This document shows, piece after piece, positions 8,453 to 16,772 of a DNA stretch of 64,000 bases; position 1 is the first letter of the stretch; each line of letters opens with the position of its first letter. The notes beneath the pieces are model-generated. The model was not told the origin of the DNA and made no database searches. It was given only the letters and a program-made list of their open reading frames with translations. The position numbers and the translations under genes were made by a program. Source of the DNA: Halobaculum sp. MBLA0147 (GTDB taxonomy: Archaea; Halobacteriota; Halobacteria; Halobacteriales; Haloferacaceae); NCBI RefSeq assembly GCF_041361345.1, contig NZ_JBGKAD010000001.1, positions 2,108,001 through 2,172,000 on the forward strand, in the 5' to 3' direction.

Positions 8453-9607
8453 TCAGACCGTCTCGATCCGGTCGGCCAGCGTCTCCGCCAACCGCTCGCG
8501 TGCCTCGCGGAGCCGCGCCAGATCGTCGGCCACGCCGCCGGCGGCGAGTCGCTCGCGTTCCGCCGCCGTCAACTCCGACTCGGCGTGGGCCGCCGCCCGG
8601 AGGCGCTCGTAGTCGTCGCGGACGGCGAGCCGACGCACCTCGCGTGCGCGAGCGACCACGTCCTCTGGCGCGAACTTCGCCGTCACGGAGACCAACTCCC
8701 CCGCTCGCGCCCGGAGTTCGCCGGCGACCGGCGGCGGCCACCCGACCACGAGCGGCTCCGGCGAGAGTCGGTCGAGGTAGCTACGACTGGTGCTCACGCG
8801 CGTCCGGAACAGGCCAGGGTCCTCGACGTAGTGGTCCAGCTTCGAGGCGGAGTAGTCGTCGTACTGCACCAGCGTCCCGAGCGTCTCCTCGCCGGCCGGC
8901 GCGGTCTCGAGGTACTCTCGCAAGTCCGTCGGCGGCGGCTCGAACGGGACCAACGGGAAGTGTCGCGTGTCGGCGACGACGCCCACCACCTCGCGGGCGG
9001 GTGCCTCGCGCCGGAACGTCTCGAACGCCTCGCGGACGGCCTCGTCGTACGTCTCGATCGGCTCGCGGAGGCGGTCGGTCGGCGCGTCGAGGTCCGCCTC
9101 GCCGAGGCGCCGGAGTCGTTCCAACTCCTCGATCTCGGCGTCCAACTCGTCGAGTCGGTCGCTCGCCGCGCGGCGGGCGTCGTCGAGGTCGTCGGCGGCC
9201 GTCTCGCGGTGCTCCAGCCGGCCGACGAGGTCGCGCGCCGGCGTCAGCGCCTCGCGGGCACGCTCGAAGTCCGACTCGGAGAGTCGTCGCTGGTCGACGA
9301 TCTCGTTGGCCGCCTCGAAGGCGTCCCGTGCGGGTGCGTCGTCCGGCAGTTCCTCGACGAGTTCGGCGAACTCCCCCTGGAAGGTGACGAACGCCTGGAA
9401 GTCACCCGTCCCCGTCGCGTCGTCGACGTAGCGGTCGAGCAGTCCCTCGGCGCGCCGGAGCGCGTCGGCGGTCTCCGAGAGCGCCGCCTCGCCCACCTCG
9501 GCGACGGCGTCGGCGGCGTCGCGGTACGCCTCGCGGGCCGCTCGGAGGCGGTCGACCTCCGTCGCGACCGGGTCGTCGCCGGTCCGTGTCGTCCCGCCGC
9601 TCGCCAT
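8453..9607 (-). CDS. Conserved haloarchaeal coiled-coil protein
   Basis: A 384-residue acidic protein whose first ~190 residues are almost continuous heptad helix (RLDELDAEIEELERLRRLGE and similar). A less helical middle contains VADTRHFPLVPFEPPPTDLREYL and LVQYDDYSASKLDHYVEDPGLF, and a final coiled coil follows. No enzymatic motif or membrane segment is seen. Its ATG shares one base with the TGA of hisI, so the two are probably cotranscribed and translationally coupled, but nothing links the coiled coil to histidine synthesis. I recognise it only as a conserved haloarchaeal family of unknown function. Confidence 0.75.
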   Translation of the reverse strand: MASGGTTRTGDDPVATEVDRLRAAREAYRDAADAVAEVGEAALSETADALRRAEGLLDRYVDDATGTGDFQAFVTFQGEFAELVEELPDDAPARDAFEAANEIVDQRRLSESDFERAREALTPARDLVGRLEHRETAADDLDDARRAASDRLDELDAEIEELERLRRLGEADLDAPTDRLREPIETYDEAVREAFETFRREAPAREVVGVVADTRHFPLVPFEPPPTDLREYLETAPAGEETLGTLVQYDDYSASKLDHYVEDPGLFRTRVSTSRSYLDRLSPEPLVVGWPPPVAGELRARAGELVSVTAKFAPEDVVARAREVRRLAVRDDYERLRAAAHAESELTAAERERLAAGGVADDLARLREARERLAETLADRIETV

Positions 9608-10140
9608 CAGTACACCTCGTCCGGGTCGAACACGCGTTCCCCGACCGTCTCGACGGCGACGGTGAACGGCTCGTCGGCGTCCGTCTCCGCCTCCGTCCCC
9701 GTCTCGGCGCTCGCGTCCGTGTCGTCGTCGCCACCTGTCGCGTCCACGTCGCCCTCGCTCGTGTCACCCGCGTCGCCCGCGTCACCCGTGTCACTCGCCG
9801 CGGTCGTGTCGGTCACGCGGCGGTGGAAACACGACTCGTGGCCGGTGTGGCAGGCGCCGCCGGTCTGGTCGACGAGGTACAACACGGTGTCGGCGTCACA
9901 GTCCACGCGGACCTCCGCGACGGACTGGGTGTGGCCGCTGGTCGCGCCCTTCTCCCACAGCTCCTCGCGCGACCGGGAGTAGTAGTGGGCCCGGCCGGTG
10001 TCGAGCGTGCGAGCCAGTGCCTCGCGGGTGGCGTACGCCATCATCAACACCTCGCGCGAGTCGGCCGCCTGTGCGACCACCGGGACGAGTCCGTCCGCAT
10101 CGAAGTCGACCGCGGTCGTCTGTGTCTCCGCGTCGTTCAC
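9607..10140 (-). CDS. hisI: Phosphoribosyl-AMP cyclohydrolase
   Basis: Histidine pathway enzyme that opens the adenine ring of phosphoribosyl-AMP. The 177-residue protein has the family core: [20 protein letters not shown], then [18 protein letters not shown], and the zinc/magnesium site around [13 protein letters not shown] with [11 protein letters not shown]. It lacks a HisE domain. Between the core and its last ~20 residues sits a roughly 45-residue acidic insert rich in [10 protein letters not shown]-type repeats, a haloarchaeal embellishment. A GTG start was chosen because it begins immediately before the conserved domain. Confidence 0.92.
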   Translation of the reverse strand: MNDAETQTTAVDFDADGLVPVVAQAADSREVLMMAYATREALARTLDTGRAHYYSRSREELWEKGATSGHTQSVAEVRVDCDADTVLYLVDQTGGACHTGHESCFHRRVTDTTAASDTGDAGDAGDTSEGDVDATGGDDDTDASAETGTEAETDADEPFTVAVETVGERVFDPDEVY

Positions 10141-10616
10141 ACTCTCGCAGAGTCTGGAGCGGCGGATAGGTCTTGTGCGTCGTCTCGTCGTGTGTGGTGC
10201 TCGGTGTAGTGGCCAGTGGTCTCGTCGTGTGGCGGTACGAGCGGGCTCGCACCCGTCGCTTCGTGTCGAGAGCCCCGACGGGCTCCGGTCGCGGGACTCG
10301 CTGCGCGCCTCGCGGTGCTCGCTTCGTCCTGCGTCCTGGAGCCCGTCGCCCCTCTCGGTCCCACCCGACACCGCACCGCCCACACACCTCCCCAGCCGAC
10401 TCGCTCACGCTGCTCGCTCGCCCTCGGTCAGAGCGAGCTCTGACGAGGGCTCACTCGCTCCGTTCGCTCGTCCCTCGCGCGCTCGCGGTCGCACGAGGCG
10501 ACCGCGGCGCGCGCCGACCGCCGTCGGACGTGTCGAGGATGTCGCCGTCGGGCGTACAGAAGTCGCCGCTGCCGGACGTGTCACACTCGCGGACGGCGGA
10601 CCGACTCCCAGTTCGG
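10141..10616. other. 476-base gap, no gene recognised
   Basis: Between the start of hisI and the stop of the next minus-strand gene. It is rich in CTCGCTC/GAGCGAG words that make local inverted repeats (for example GAGCGAGCTC near 10431). Open frames here are on both strands, arginine/serine rich, and look like shadows. I see no tRNA, no SRP or RNase P signature and no protein-like ORF. Confidence 0.5.
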
Positions 10617-11213
10617 CTACTGGTGGGCTTCGATCACGCGCTTGGCGGCCTTGGCCTTCTCCTTCCAGCCGTAGCCGGCCTCGTAGACGTGGCGCTTCTT
10701 GTTCACCAACTCGGCGGGGGAGGACTCCTCGAACCCGCCCCGCTCCCAGGTGCCGGTCTCGTGGAGCCAGTCGATCACGTTGTCGCGGGTCTCCGACCAG
10801 GAGAGGCCGACCATCTCGTAGAAGGCGATCATCGCGAACACGGCGTTGTCGTGAGCACCGGGGTACGACCCCTCGCGGTACACCGTCGCCACCGGTTCGA
10901 CCGTCGGCTCCGACACCTGCTCGCGGTACGCCTCCGCCGACAACAGCTCCAACCCGCCGTTGGTCTCCTGGACGCGCCCCTCGCGTTCGAGCACGTCGAG
11001 TGCGGCCCGGTGGAGCCCCGACCACGCCTCGGGGCCGTCCGGGATCGCGTGGCGCAGCGTCGACTCCGACACGGGATCACCCGTCAGGACGGACAGCAGA
11101 TCCGTGTAGGCGCGTTCGATCTCGTGCCAGTCCGTCCCCTCGAACTCGCAGTCGACGTCGTGGAGACTGTTGGTCGTCCGACAGCCGGGACAGGGGTAGG
11201 CGAACCGCGGCAC
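10617..11213 (-). CDS. Conserved haloarchaeal protein with N-terminal CxxC
   Basis: A 198-residue acidic protein beginning MPRFAYPCPGC, with another Cys near residue 22 (DVDCEF), suggesting a minimal zinc site. The middle looks like a winged-helix unit (residues ~30-90). The conserved C-terminal half reads VPGCHDNAVFAMIAYYEMVGLSW-like and WERGGFEESSPAELV. No catalytic motif is recognised. The GTG start is the one that keeps the CxxC at the N terminus; the frame stays open far upstream but turns arginine rich. Function unknown. Confidence 0.7.
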   Translation of the reverse strand: MPRFAYPCPGCRTTNSLHDVDCEFEGTDWHEIERAYTDLLSVLTGDPVSESTLRHAIPDGPEAWSGLHRAALDVLEREGRVQETNGGLELLSAEAYREQVSEPTVEPVATVYREGSYPGAHDNAVFAMIAFYEMVGLSWSETRDNVIDWLHETGTWERGGFEESSPAELVNKKRHVYEAGYGWKEKAKAAKRVIEAHQ

Positions 11214-11401
11214 GACCCGTCTCTCCGTGTGGCGACGGCTTAGGCTGTGTGGTTCCGGCGTGTGTGTCGCCCCCTTCGGACGAGCCGTGACGGAGTCGCC
11301 GTCCACTCGGACGCCCCGCGACCCCCCAACGACGGGTCGTCGACGGACTGCGACGGATCGCCGACGCCGCGTGATCGCGGGCGAGCGACCCCCGGACGCC
11401 G

Positions 11402-12484
11402 TCAGCGCCCGACGAGCTTCGCGAGGTTCTCTCGCGAGAAGAACGAGGAGGGCTCGTCCATGTGGACGCCGATCTCGCCGGACAACAGCCACAGGCCGGC
11501 TCGCTGGACCGGCTCCGGCAGCGAGTACGCGCGCCGCAGCCAGTGGCCGAGTCGGATCTCCGTCGCCAACTCCTCGCGCCAGGCGGTCTCGTAGGCGTCC
11601 AGCGTCGAGCGGTCCGTCGGGTCGAGCACGTCGGCGGCCACGTCCGCGGCTCGCATCCCGTAGAGGATACCGCCGCCGGTGAACGGCTTCGTCTGCCCCG
11701 CCGCGTCGCCGAGCAGGAACACCCGCTCGCTCGTCGTCTCCGCCGGCGGTCCGATCGGGATCGCCCCCGAACAGAAGCGATCGGTGTCCACGTCGTACGC
11801 CGCCGTGAGCCGGTCGAACATCGCCGACACGTCCTCGCTGGGCGGAGCGGCGAGTCCGTACTCGACGCCCGCCTCGCCGCGCGGGATGCGCCACGCGAAG
11901 AACCGCGGCGCGGTGAGGTGGACGTCGACGTGGTCCGCGTGGTCGACCTCGTCGGTGAACGCCAACACGCCGTGGAGCCGCTCGTCCGGCTCCGGCAGCC
12001 CGACCTGCTGGCGGACGCGCGAGACCGGGCCGTCGGCGCCGGCCACCATCCGGGCGGCGAACGACTCCGTCCCGTCGGCGGTGCTCGCCGCCACGGAGAC
12101 GCGGTCCGTGTGTTCCGTCACGTCGGTGACGGTGTGGCCCTCGCGGACGTCGGCGCCGGCCGCGCGCGCCGCGTCGGCCAGCGTGCGGTCGAGTTCGACG
12201 CGGTCGATCACGTTCGACACCTCCTCGCGCTCGTAGAAGCGGTGGGCGTCGCTGCCGGGGCCGCCGACGTGGAAGTCCGCGCCGTAGATCCGGTTCTGGA
12301 ACAGTCGCTCGCGCGCCTCCGCGGGGACGTACTCCCACAGGTCCGTCGACACGTGACCCGAACAGGCCAGCGGCTCCCCGACCTCACCCTTCTCCAAGGC
12401 GAGCACGTCGTACCCCGCCTCGGCCGCCCGACGAGCGAACCGCGCGCCGGCTGGGCCGACACCGACGACGAGGAAGTCGTACAT
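11402..12484 (-). CDS. Geranylgeranyl-reductase-family FAD oxidoreductase
   Basis: A 360-residue flavoprotein. The N terminus has the Rossmann dinucleotide motif (VVGVGPAGARFA, residues 6-17) and the C-terminal half the second FAD motif (FLLGDAAGQTKPFTGGGI). The family reduces the prenyl chains of archaeal ether lipids or related isoprenoids, and also includes many uncharacterised dehydrogenases. Cys-containing PLACSGHVS near residue 40 matches the geranylgeranyl-reductase subfamily. I infer lipid or quinone side-chain reduction; the exact substrate is open. Stands alone on its strand. Confidence 0.85.
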   Translation of the reverse strand: MYDFLVVGVGPAGARFARRAAEAGYDVLALEKGEVGEPLACSGHVSTDLWEYVPAEARERLFQNRIYGADFHVGGPGSDAHRFYEREEVSNVIDRVELDRTLADAARAAGADVREGHTVTDVTEHTDRVSVAASTADGTESFAARMVAGADGPVSRVRQQVGLPEPDERLHGVLAFTDEVDHADHVDVHLTAPRFFAWRIPRGEAGVEYGLAAPPSEDVSAMFDRLTAAYDVDTDRFCSGAIPIGPPAETTSERVFLLGDAAGQTKPFTGGGILYGMRAADVAADVLDPTDRSTLDAYETAWREELATEIRLGHWLRRAYSLPEPVQRAGLWLLSGEIGVHMDEPSSFFSRENLAKLVGR

Positions 12485-12601
12485 GTGACACCGGTTGTGC
12501 GTCGGGCGACATATGTCTCGTGGAATCCGGTTCGTCGTCGCGACCGGGACGAGGCAGTTCGGTCGAATCGACGGGGGCTCTCTGGTCGTGTCGGGTCGCC
12601 G

Positions 12602-12744
12602 TCACGCCCACTCGTGACGCTCCCACCCCTCGTAGTGTTTCAGTCGACTCTTGACCTGGAAGGCGCTCCACTCACACTCGTGGTACAGGACATCGGCGAG
12701 TCGTCCGAACGAGTCCGTGTCGAGTTCGACCCGATCGGGTGTCA
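12602..12744 (-). pseudogene. 3' half of a small conserved gene split by the IS
   Basis: The minus strand reads PDRVELDTDSFGRLADVLYH then ECEWSAFQVKSRLKHYEGWE and RHEWA-stop, a protein-like frame without its own start. It ends at the left boundary of the IS element. Together with the piece on the far side it forms a 102-residue reading frame (see 14455-14620). The sequence resembles a haloarchaeal small-protein family I know only as conserved. Confidence 0.8.
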
Positions 12745-12773
12745 CCGGTCTTACAGCGGCAGCGAGGCGAAAG

Positions 12774-12793
12774 CCCACCCGTTTACGGGTGGG
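12774..12793. repeat. Left-end hairpin of the IS605-type element
   Basis: Perfect 9-base-pair stem with a TT loop, 29 bases inside the left junction. In this family TnpA recognises such subterminal hairpins on the top strand. Confidence 0.8.
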
Positions 12794-12891
12794 ATGAAGC
12801 CGACAACTGGGAATCTTTCCACGCTCGTAGCCCCGGCTGGGGTTGGATGTTTGCGTAACATCTTTACGTGACTATTTTCCATATATTGACG

Positions 12892-13281
12892 GTGTCTCGT
12901 GGGTTCGACAGGGAACGTACCAGCGTCCACAAACTCCAGTATCACTTCATCTGGTGCCCGAAATACCGCAAATCGGTGCTTGAGGGTGAGGTACGTGACC
13001 GTCTCGAAGGACTCATCGAGGGGAAAGCCGACGAACTGGACCTCGAAATCTTGGAGTTGGCGATTCGCCCCGACCACGTACACCTGTTCATCACGGGCGA
13101 CCCGATGCTCGCCCCGAACAAGATAATGCAGCAGGTCAAGGGCTACTCCTCGCGCCGACTTCGAGACGAGTTCGACTTCGGCCTCCCGTCGCTGTGGACG
13201 CGCTCGTACTTCGTCTCAAGTGCGGGCGACGTATCTAGCGAAGTCATCGAGGAGTACATCGACGCCCAAGCAGGTGAGTAG
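12892..13281 (+). CDS. tnpA: IS200/IS605 Y1 transposase
   Basis: HUH single-strand transposase that cuts and rejoins one strand at the element ends. The metal-binding HxH is seen in RPDHVHLFI, and the nucleophile is most likely the Tyr in SSEVIEEYIDAQ near the C terminus. With the GTG at 12892 it has 129 residues, within the usual 130-150; an in-frame GTG 24 bases upstream would add eight. I prefer 12892 because a TATA-like CATCTTTACG lies about 29 bases before it, fitting a leaderless transcript. Apparently intact. Confidence 0.88.
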   Translation: MSRGFDRERTSVHKLQYHFIWCPKYRKSVLEGEVRDRLEGLIEGKADELDLEILELAIRPDHVHLFITGDPMLAPNKIMQQVKGYSSRRLRDEFDFGLPSLWTRSYFVSSAGDVSSEVIEEYIDAQAGE

Positions 13282-13283
13282 TC

Positions 13284-14438
13284 ATGCAACGGACCGTCTC
13301 GACCACGGTGCGGGTCAAACTCCACTCGCTGACTAACAGGAAGGCTGACCTGCTCGCCCGTGAGTACGAGGCATTCCAGACCGAGGTTCACGGTGGACAT
13401 GCCAACCTCTACTCTGCGACCGACCAGCAGGCGTCGAAAGTCCAGCGACAGAAAGACCCGAACCCCGACACCCAACAGCCTGTCGTTCTCCGCAACGACG
13501 TGTTCGACGTAGCTCACGACGAGGAGACCGTTCTCTCGTCGTGGTGGGTCAAAGTCCCCGTCTACGACCCCGAGCGCGGACGGGGCAACTCTATCTGGTG
13601 TCCCGCCCACGTCCCGCGAAAGGACGAACAACTCGTCCGTGAGGGCGATATTCGGGACAGCGAACTGGTGCGCCGTGACGGTGAGTGGTACGTCCACCTC
13701 GTCGTGAAACGGTCTGTGACCGTCCAAGACGAGTACGACGACGTGCTGGCTATCGACATGGGTGCACGCTGGGTCGCTACCTGCGCGTTCCTCTCCGACC
13801 GCAAAACCACCTTCTACGGTGAGGAAGTCCGTCGCATCCGCGAACACTACAAGCAACTGCGGAAGTCCATCGGGAAGGCGAAACCCCGACAGGGACAGCA
13901 AGTGCTCAAGCGTATCGGTGACGCGGAAGCGCGGAAGGTGGACGACCGCCTCCACAAGATTGCTCGCCAAATCGTGGCAGACGCCGAGAAGCGGAACGCG
14001 GTCATCGTCGTGGGCGACCTCGGCGGGATTCGCAATGACAACGACAAAGGACGGTACGTCAACGACAAGACCCACAAGATGCCGTTCGCCCGCCTGCTGA
14101 ACTACATCGAGTACAAGGCCCACGACGCGGGTATCGACGTGCAGTTGGTCGAAGAGTACGACACGTCGCAGACGTGCAACCGCTGTGCTTGCGAGGGCGT
14201 CCGTGAGACGCAAGGACGGTTTGAGTGTCCCGAATGTGGCCTTGACGACAACGCCGACAAGAATGGTGCGCTGAATATTGGCAAACGAGCCTTGGGCAAG
14301 TTCTCGAAACCGCTGTCCGAGGCGGGGGCTGTACTGACACAGCCCGAAACGCAGGTCATCGTCCAGCGTGACGACGAACCTGCGAACCTCCCGCTACTCG
14401 TGGATTCAACCCCCAGTGAGGGAACCCCACGGCTTTAG
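13284..14438 (+). CDS. tnpB: TnpB, RNA-guided nuclease of the IS605-type element
   Basis: A 384-residue TnpB with RuvC-I Asp158 (LAIDMGARW), a zinc knuckle at Cys298, 301, 315 and 318, and RuvC-III Asp325 (ADKNGALNI). At RuvC-II the usual E-D-L is replaced by G244-D245-L (IVVGDLGGIR), so the canonical Glu is missing. Characterised TnpBs cut DNA beside a transposon-specific motif, guided by an RNA from the tnpB 3' end and right end of the element. Whether this protein cuts is uncertain. The stop codon is inside the right-end hairpin, as expected for overlap with the guide RNA. Confidence 0.9.
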   Translation: MQRTVSTTVRVKLHSLTNRKADLLAREYEAFQTEVHGGHANLYSATDQQASKVQRQKDPNPDTQQPVVLRNDVFDVAHDEETVLSSWWVKVPVYDPERGRGNSIWCPAHVPRKDEQLVREGDIRDSELVRRDGEWYVHLVVKRSVTVQDEYDDVLAIDMGARWVATCAFLSDRKTTFYGEEVRRIREHYKQLRKSIGKAKPRQGQQVLKRIGDAEARKVDDRLHKIARQIVADAEKRNAVIVVGDLGGIRNDNDKGRYVNDKTHKMPFARLLNYIEYKAHDAGIDVQLVEEYDTSQTCNRCACEGVRETQGRFECPECGLDDNADKNGALNIGKRALGKFSKPLSEAGAVLTQPETQVIVQRDDEPANLPLLVDSTPSEGTPRL

Positions 14439-14443
14439 CCGTG
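14428..14443. repeat. Right-end hairpin of the IS605-type element
   Basis: Perfect 7-base-pair stem (CACGGCT / AGCCGTG) with a TT loop, overlapping the last codons of tnpB, 11 bases inside the right junction. Confidence 0.8.
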
Positions 14444-14454
14444 AGAGGATGTCA

Positions 14455-14620
14455 GGTACGGCTTCTCTCCGAGCTCGTCGAACACCTCGTCTGCCCGGTC
14501 GAGTTCGTGCGACTCGACGGCGGCGACGGACAGCAACTGTTCCCGTCCGATCGGGGTTCCCCATCCGTGCTTGGCGACCAACGCCGCGAGGAGAGCACAC
14601 TCGACGGTCGGATTGTTCAC
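14455..14620 (-). pseudogene. 5' half of a small conserved gene split by the IS
   Basis: The minus strand reads MNNPTVECALLAALVAKHGW then GTPIGREQLLSVAAVESHEL, DRADEVFDELGEKPYLT, running into the IS right end. Joined at the shared TGTCA to the piece at 12602-12744, the frame continues as KPYLT-PDRVELD with no stop or shift, giving a 102-residue acidic protein. GTG start. The insertion truncates the product after residue 57 plus a few element-derived residues. Function of the intact family unknown. Confidence 0.8.
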
Positions 14621-14713
14621 GCTTAGTCGATAGTGACTATTCAGTTCAGTCTAGCGTCAACTCGTGTTTACACGTGTGGGAAGGCTTATTGACGGGCTCG
14701 GCTATTGGCCTGT

Positions 14714-15058
14714 GTGAGCAGTCCAGTGTCGTCGGACGGTACCGACCGTGCGACCACGAAGCGGCAGCGACTCGAGAATCCGAGTGGGTTCCTCCACCTC
14801 GCACGGCACGAGAGCGTCCCGTTGGTGATCGACGCACTCCTCGATCTCCCACCCGGACGCGAGGTGAACAAGACGGAACTCGCCGATCACGCGGGCGTGA
14901 CTCGCCAGACGGTCGGCGCACACGTGGACCTGCTCGTCGAGACCGAGGTTCTGGAACCGGTGCCCGGGACGACCCCGACACGGTACCGACTCGCGGAGAG
15001 TGCCGTCGTCCGCGAGTTGCTCGAACTCAACAGCGCACTCGGCGCCGCGACCGAGTGA
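14714..15058 (+). CDS. Winged-helix transcriptional regulator
   Basis: A 114-residue DNA-binding protein with a winged helix-turn-helix at about residues 35-95 (REVNKTELADHAGVTRQTVG then AHVDLLVETEVLEPV). It is a clear paralogue of the regulator at 20508-20849; both share LPPxREvNKxELA and the same length. The GTG start avoids an upstream TTG. Upstream lies ATAGTGACTAT at 14630-14640, a perfect 11-base palindrome, and CGTGT-TT-ACACG just after it, either of which could be an operator. Target genes unknown. Confidence 0.8.
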   Translation: MSSPVSSDGTDRATTKRQRLENPSGFLHLARHESVPLVIDALLDLPPGREVNKTELADHAGVTRQTVGAHVDLLVETEVLEPVPGTTPTRYRLAESAVVRELLELNSALGAATE

Positions 15059-15086
15059 CCGCGGCGGCGTCGTCCGCCCGTTCGGA

Positions 15087-16268
15087 TCACCGTTCGTCCA
15101 CGACGACCAACCCACGCGCGGTCTGCTCGTGAATACCCGCGGGCCACTCCACCGACACCCCCCGCCAACTGTCGCCGCCGTCGGCCGTGCGCCACAGGCC
15201 CCGGTTCGACAGCGCGTAGAACTCCCCGCCGACGGTCCCGCGGGCCACCACCGGCCGCGTGACACCTGGTCCGACGGGGAGCCCGGCGTCGTCCAGTCGC
15301 TCCCACGGGCCGTCACCCTCGCGGCGGTAGACGTACGTCTCGGCGCGGTCGGCGGTGTGTGCCTCGCGAGCGGAGCGGGCCGCCGAGAGGAGCACGCGCT
15401 CGGGGTCGGCGGCGTCGACGGCGACGCTCCAGCAGTACGTCCGATCGAGTCCCGTCTCTGGGTAGTCCCACGTCGCGCCGCCGTCCGTCGTCACGGCGAC
15501 CCCGTCGCCGGCCGCCACCCACGCCCGGTCCGGCGCGTCGGGGTGTGTCGCGACCGTGTGCGTGTCGAGTGGCCCGTCGGGGACGCGATCCAGCCACGTC
15601 GCGCCGCCGTCGTGCGTCCGGACCAGTGCCCCCGCCTCGACGGCGACGTACCAGCGGTCGGCGCCGCTCGCGCCGTCCGTCTCTCCGCCCACTCGCCGCG
15701 GTGCCGGTTCGAGCCACCGCACGTGGTGGGTGTGCGGGCGGGGTGGGAACGACCACTCGCTCGCGGAGTCGAGATCTGTCAGCCCGTCGCGTTCCGTCCA
15801 CGTCGTCCCGCCGTCCGTCGAGCGGTAGACGCGCGAGGGTTCCGTCCCGACCCACACCTCGTCGGGTGCCTCGGGTGCGACGGCGACGGCGGTCACGGCG
15901 TCCGGTTCGATCCGGTCGTGGTCGCCGCCCGGTCGGCGGTCACTCCCGGCCCTCCGGCCACCGTCCGTCCCGACACGCTCGAACGAGTGCCCGCCGTCCG
16001 TCGACCACCACAGACCGGACTCGAACGTCCCGACGAACACCCGCTCTGGGCGGTCCGGGTGGACCGCAACGCACTCCAGTGCGTGGCCGTCGAGTGCGCT
16101 CTCGACGGTCTCGGGGCTCGTCGCAGCGGGGGTCGCGTCGTCCGTCGCCGTCGCGTCGGCCACTGCGCTCGTCTCGGCCGACGCCGCCGTTCCCGTCTCG
16201 TCGAGTACGACCCGTCGGTAGCCGCCGCGTGTCGCCGCGTGGATCGTCGTCACGTGAGTCTGTACCAC
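15087..16268 (-). CDS. BNR/sortilin-type beta-propeller protein
   Basis: A 393-residue soluble protein with repeated Asp-box motifs: WWSTDGGHSF, YRSTDGGTTW, VRTHDGGATW, VTTDGGATW and WRTADGGDSW, at roughly regular spacing, typical of VPS10/BNR-like six- or seven-blade propellers related to plant HCF136. There is no signal peptide, so it is probably cytoplasmic and could act as an assembly scaffold or ligand-binding protein. An acidic Ala/Thr-rich insert lies at residues ~30-65. The GTG start leads directly into the first strand (VQTHVTTIHAATRGG). No enzymatic role can be assigned. Confidence 0.8.
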   Translation of the reverse strand: MVQTHVTTIHAATRGGYRRVVLDETGTAASAETSAVADATATDDATPAATSPETVESALDGHALECVAVHPDRPERVFVGTFESGLWWSTDGGHSFERVGTDGGRRAGSDRRPGGDHDRIEPDAVTAVAVAPEAPDEVWVGTEPSRVYRSTDGGTTWTERDGLTDLDSASEWSFPPRPHTHHVRWLEPAPRRVGGETDGASGADRWYVAVEAGALVRTHDGGATWLDRVPDGPLDTHTVATHPDAPDRAWVAAGDGVAVTTDGGATWDYPETGLDRTYCWSVAVDAADPERVLLSAARSAREAHTADRAETYVYRREGDGPWERLDDAGLPVGPGVTRPVVARGTVGGEFYALSNRGLWRTADGGDSWRGVSVEWPAGIHEQTARGLVVVDER

Positions 16269-16451
16269 GCCGAGCGTGAAAGCGTCGGTGGGGGGAACTC
16301 GGTGACCTCCAACCACCGAATAGAACCGCTACCTCTTCACTCTCTTCCGGTGCAACTACTGAACACTAGGGTGTATTTTCGAATACGTCGACTGGCTGAT
16401 TGGCCGATAGTGTCCTACTCCCGTTGGACGCCCGCCACAGTCTTTTTGTAG

Positions 16452-16475
16452 TGCATTGTGTTACATCGCAATGCA
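16452..16475. promoter_or_regulatory. Inverted-repeat operator candidate of a toxin-antitoxin pair
   Basis: TGCATTG (16452-16458) and CAATGCA (16469-16475) form a perfect 7-base inverted repeat with a 10-base centre, ending directly at the antitoxin ATG. Antitoxins with ribbon-helix-helix N termini usually bind such repeats to repress their own operon. Confidence 0.6.
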
Positions 16476-16772
16476 ATGAAGAACATCACTACCCGGATGG
16501 ACGACGACGACATAGATATGCTGGACCGGTTGGCCACCGAGCGAGACGAGAGCCGGAGTGAGGCGGTCAGAACAGCCATCAGACGTGGAGCACGTGAGGA
16601 ACTGATCAGAGTCGCTCTCCAGCGATACCGTGAGGGAAGTGTTGGGATGCGAGGCGCTGCAGACATTGCGGGATTGAGTATCGCCGAAATGATGCGAGAG
16701 GCGAACGAGCGGGGCGTGATGTTGAATTACGACGAGTCCGACATCGAGTCGGATGTCGACGCACTTCGATGA
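16476..16772 (+). CDS. Antitoxin, RHH + UPF0175-like
   Basis: A 98-residue protein. Residues ~1-45 resemble a ribbon-helix-helix (MKNITTRMDDDDIDMLDRLA, then ESRSEAVRTAIRRG). Residues ~45-80 match the UPF0175 helix-turn-helix pattern (GSVGMRGAADIAGLSIAEMM). It overlaps the PIN-type toxin by four bases (ATGA), the usual antitoxin-first order. I chose the ATG that directly follows the inverted repeat over a GTG 18 bases upstream. Composition is A+T richer than the flanking genes, suggesting acquisition. Confidence 0.82.
   Translation: MKNITTRMDDDDIDMLDRLATERDESRSEAVRTAIRRGAREELIRVALQRYREGSVGMRGAADIAGLSIAEMMREANERGVMLNYDESDIESDVDALR

Larger units (their letters stand above)
12745..14454 (+). mobile_element. 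IS200/IS605-family element, 1710 bp, tnpA + tnpB
   Basis: A complete-looking single-strand-type element. It has a left-end hairpin at 12774-12793 (CCCACCCGT / ACGGGTGGG, 2-base loop) and a right-end hairpin at 14428-14443 (CACGGCT / AGCCGTG, 2-base loop) that overlaps the tnpB stop. Y1 transposase and TnpB genes lie head to tail 2 bases apart. There is no terminal inverted repeat and no target duplication, as expected for the family. TGTCA stands at both junctions (12740-12744 and 14450-14454). Removing one copy with the element restores the host frame, which fixes the boundaries to within five bases. It is A+T richer than its surroundings. Confidence 0.9.

Noticed and set aside
10137-10385. 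Small minus-strand frame upstream of hisI
   Set aside because: Arg/Ala/Gly/Ser mixture, starts inside hisI, no conserved pattern.
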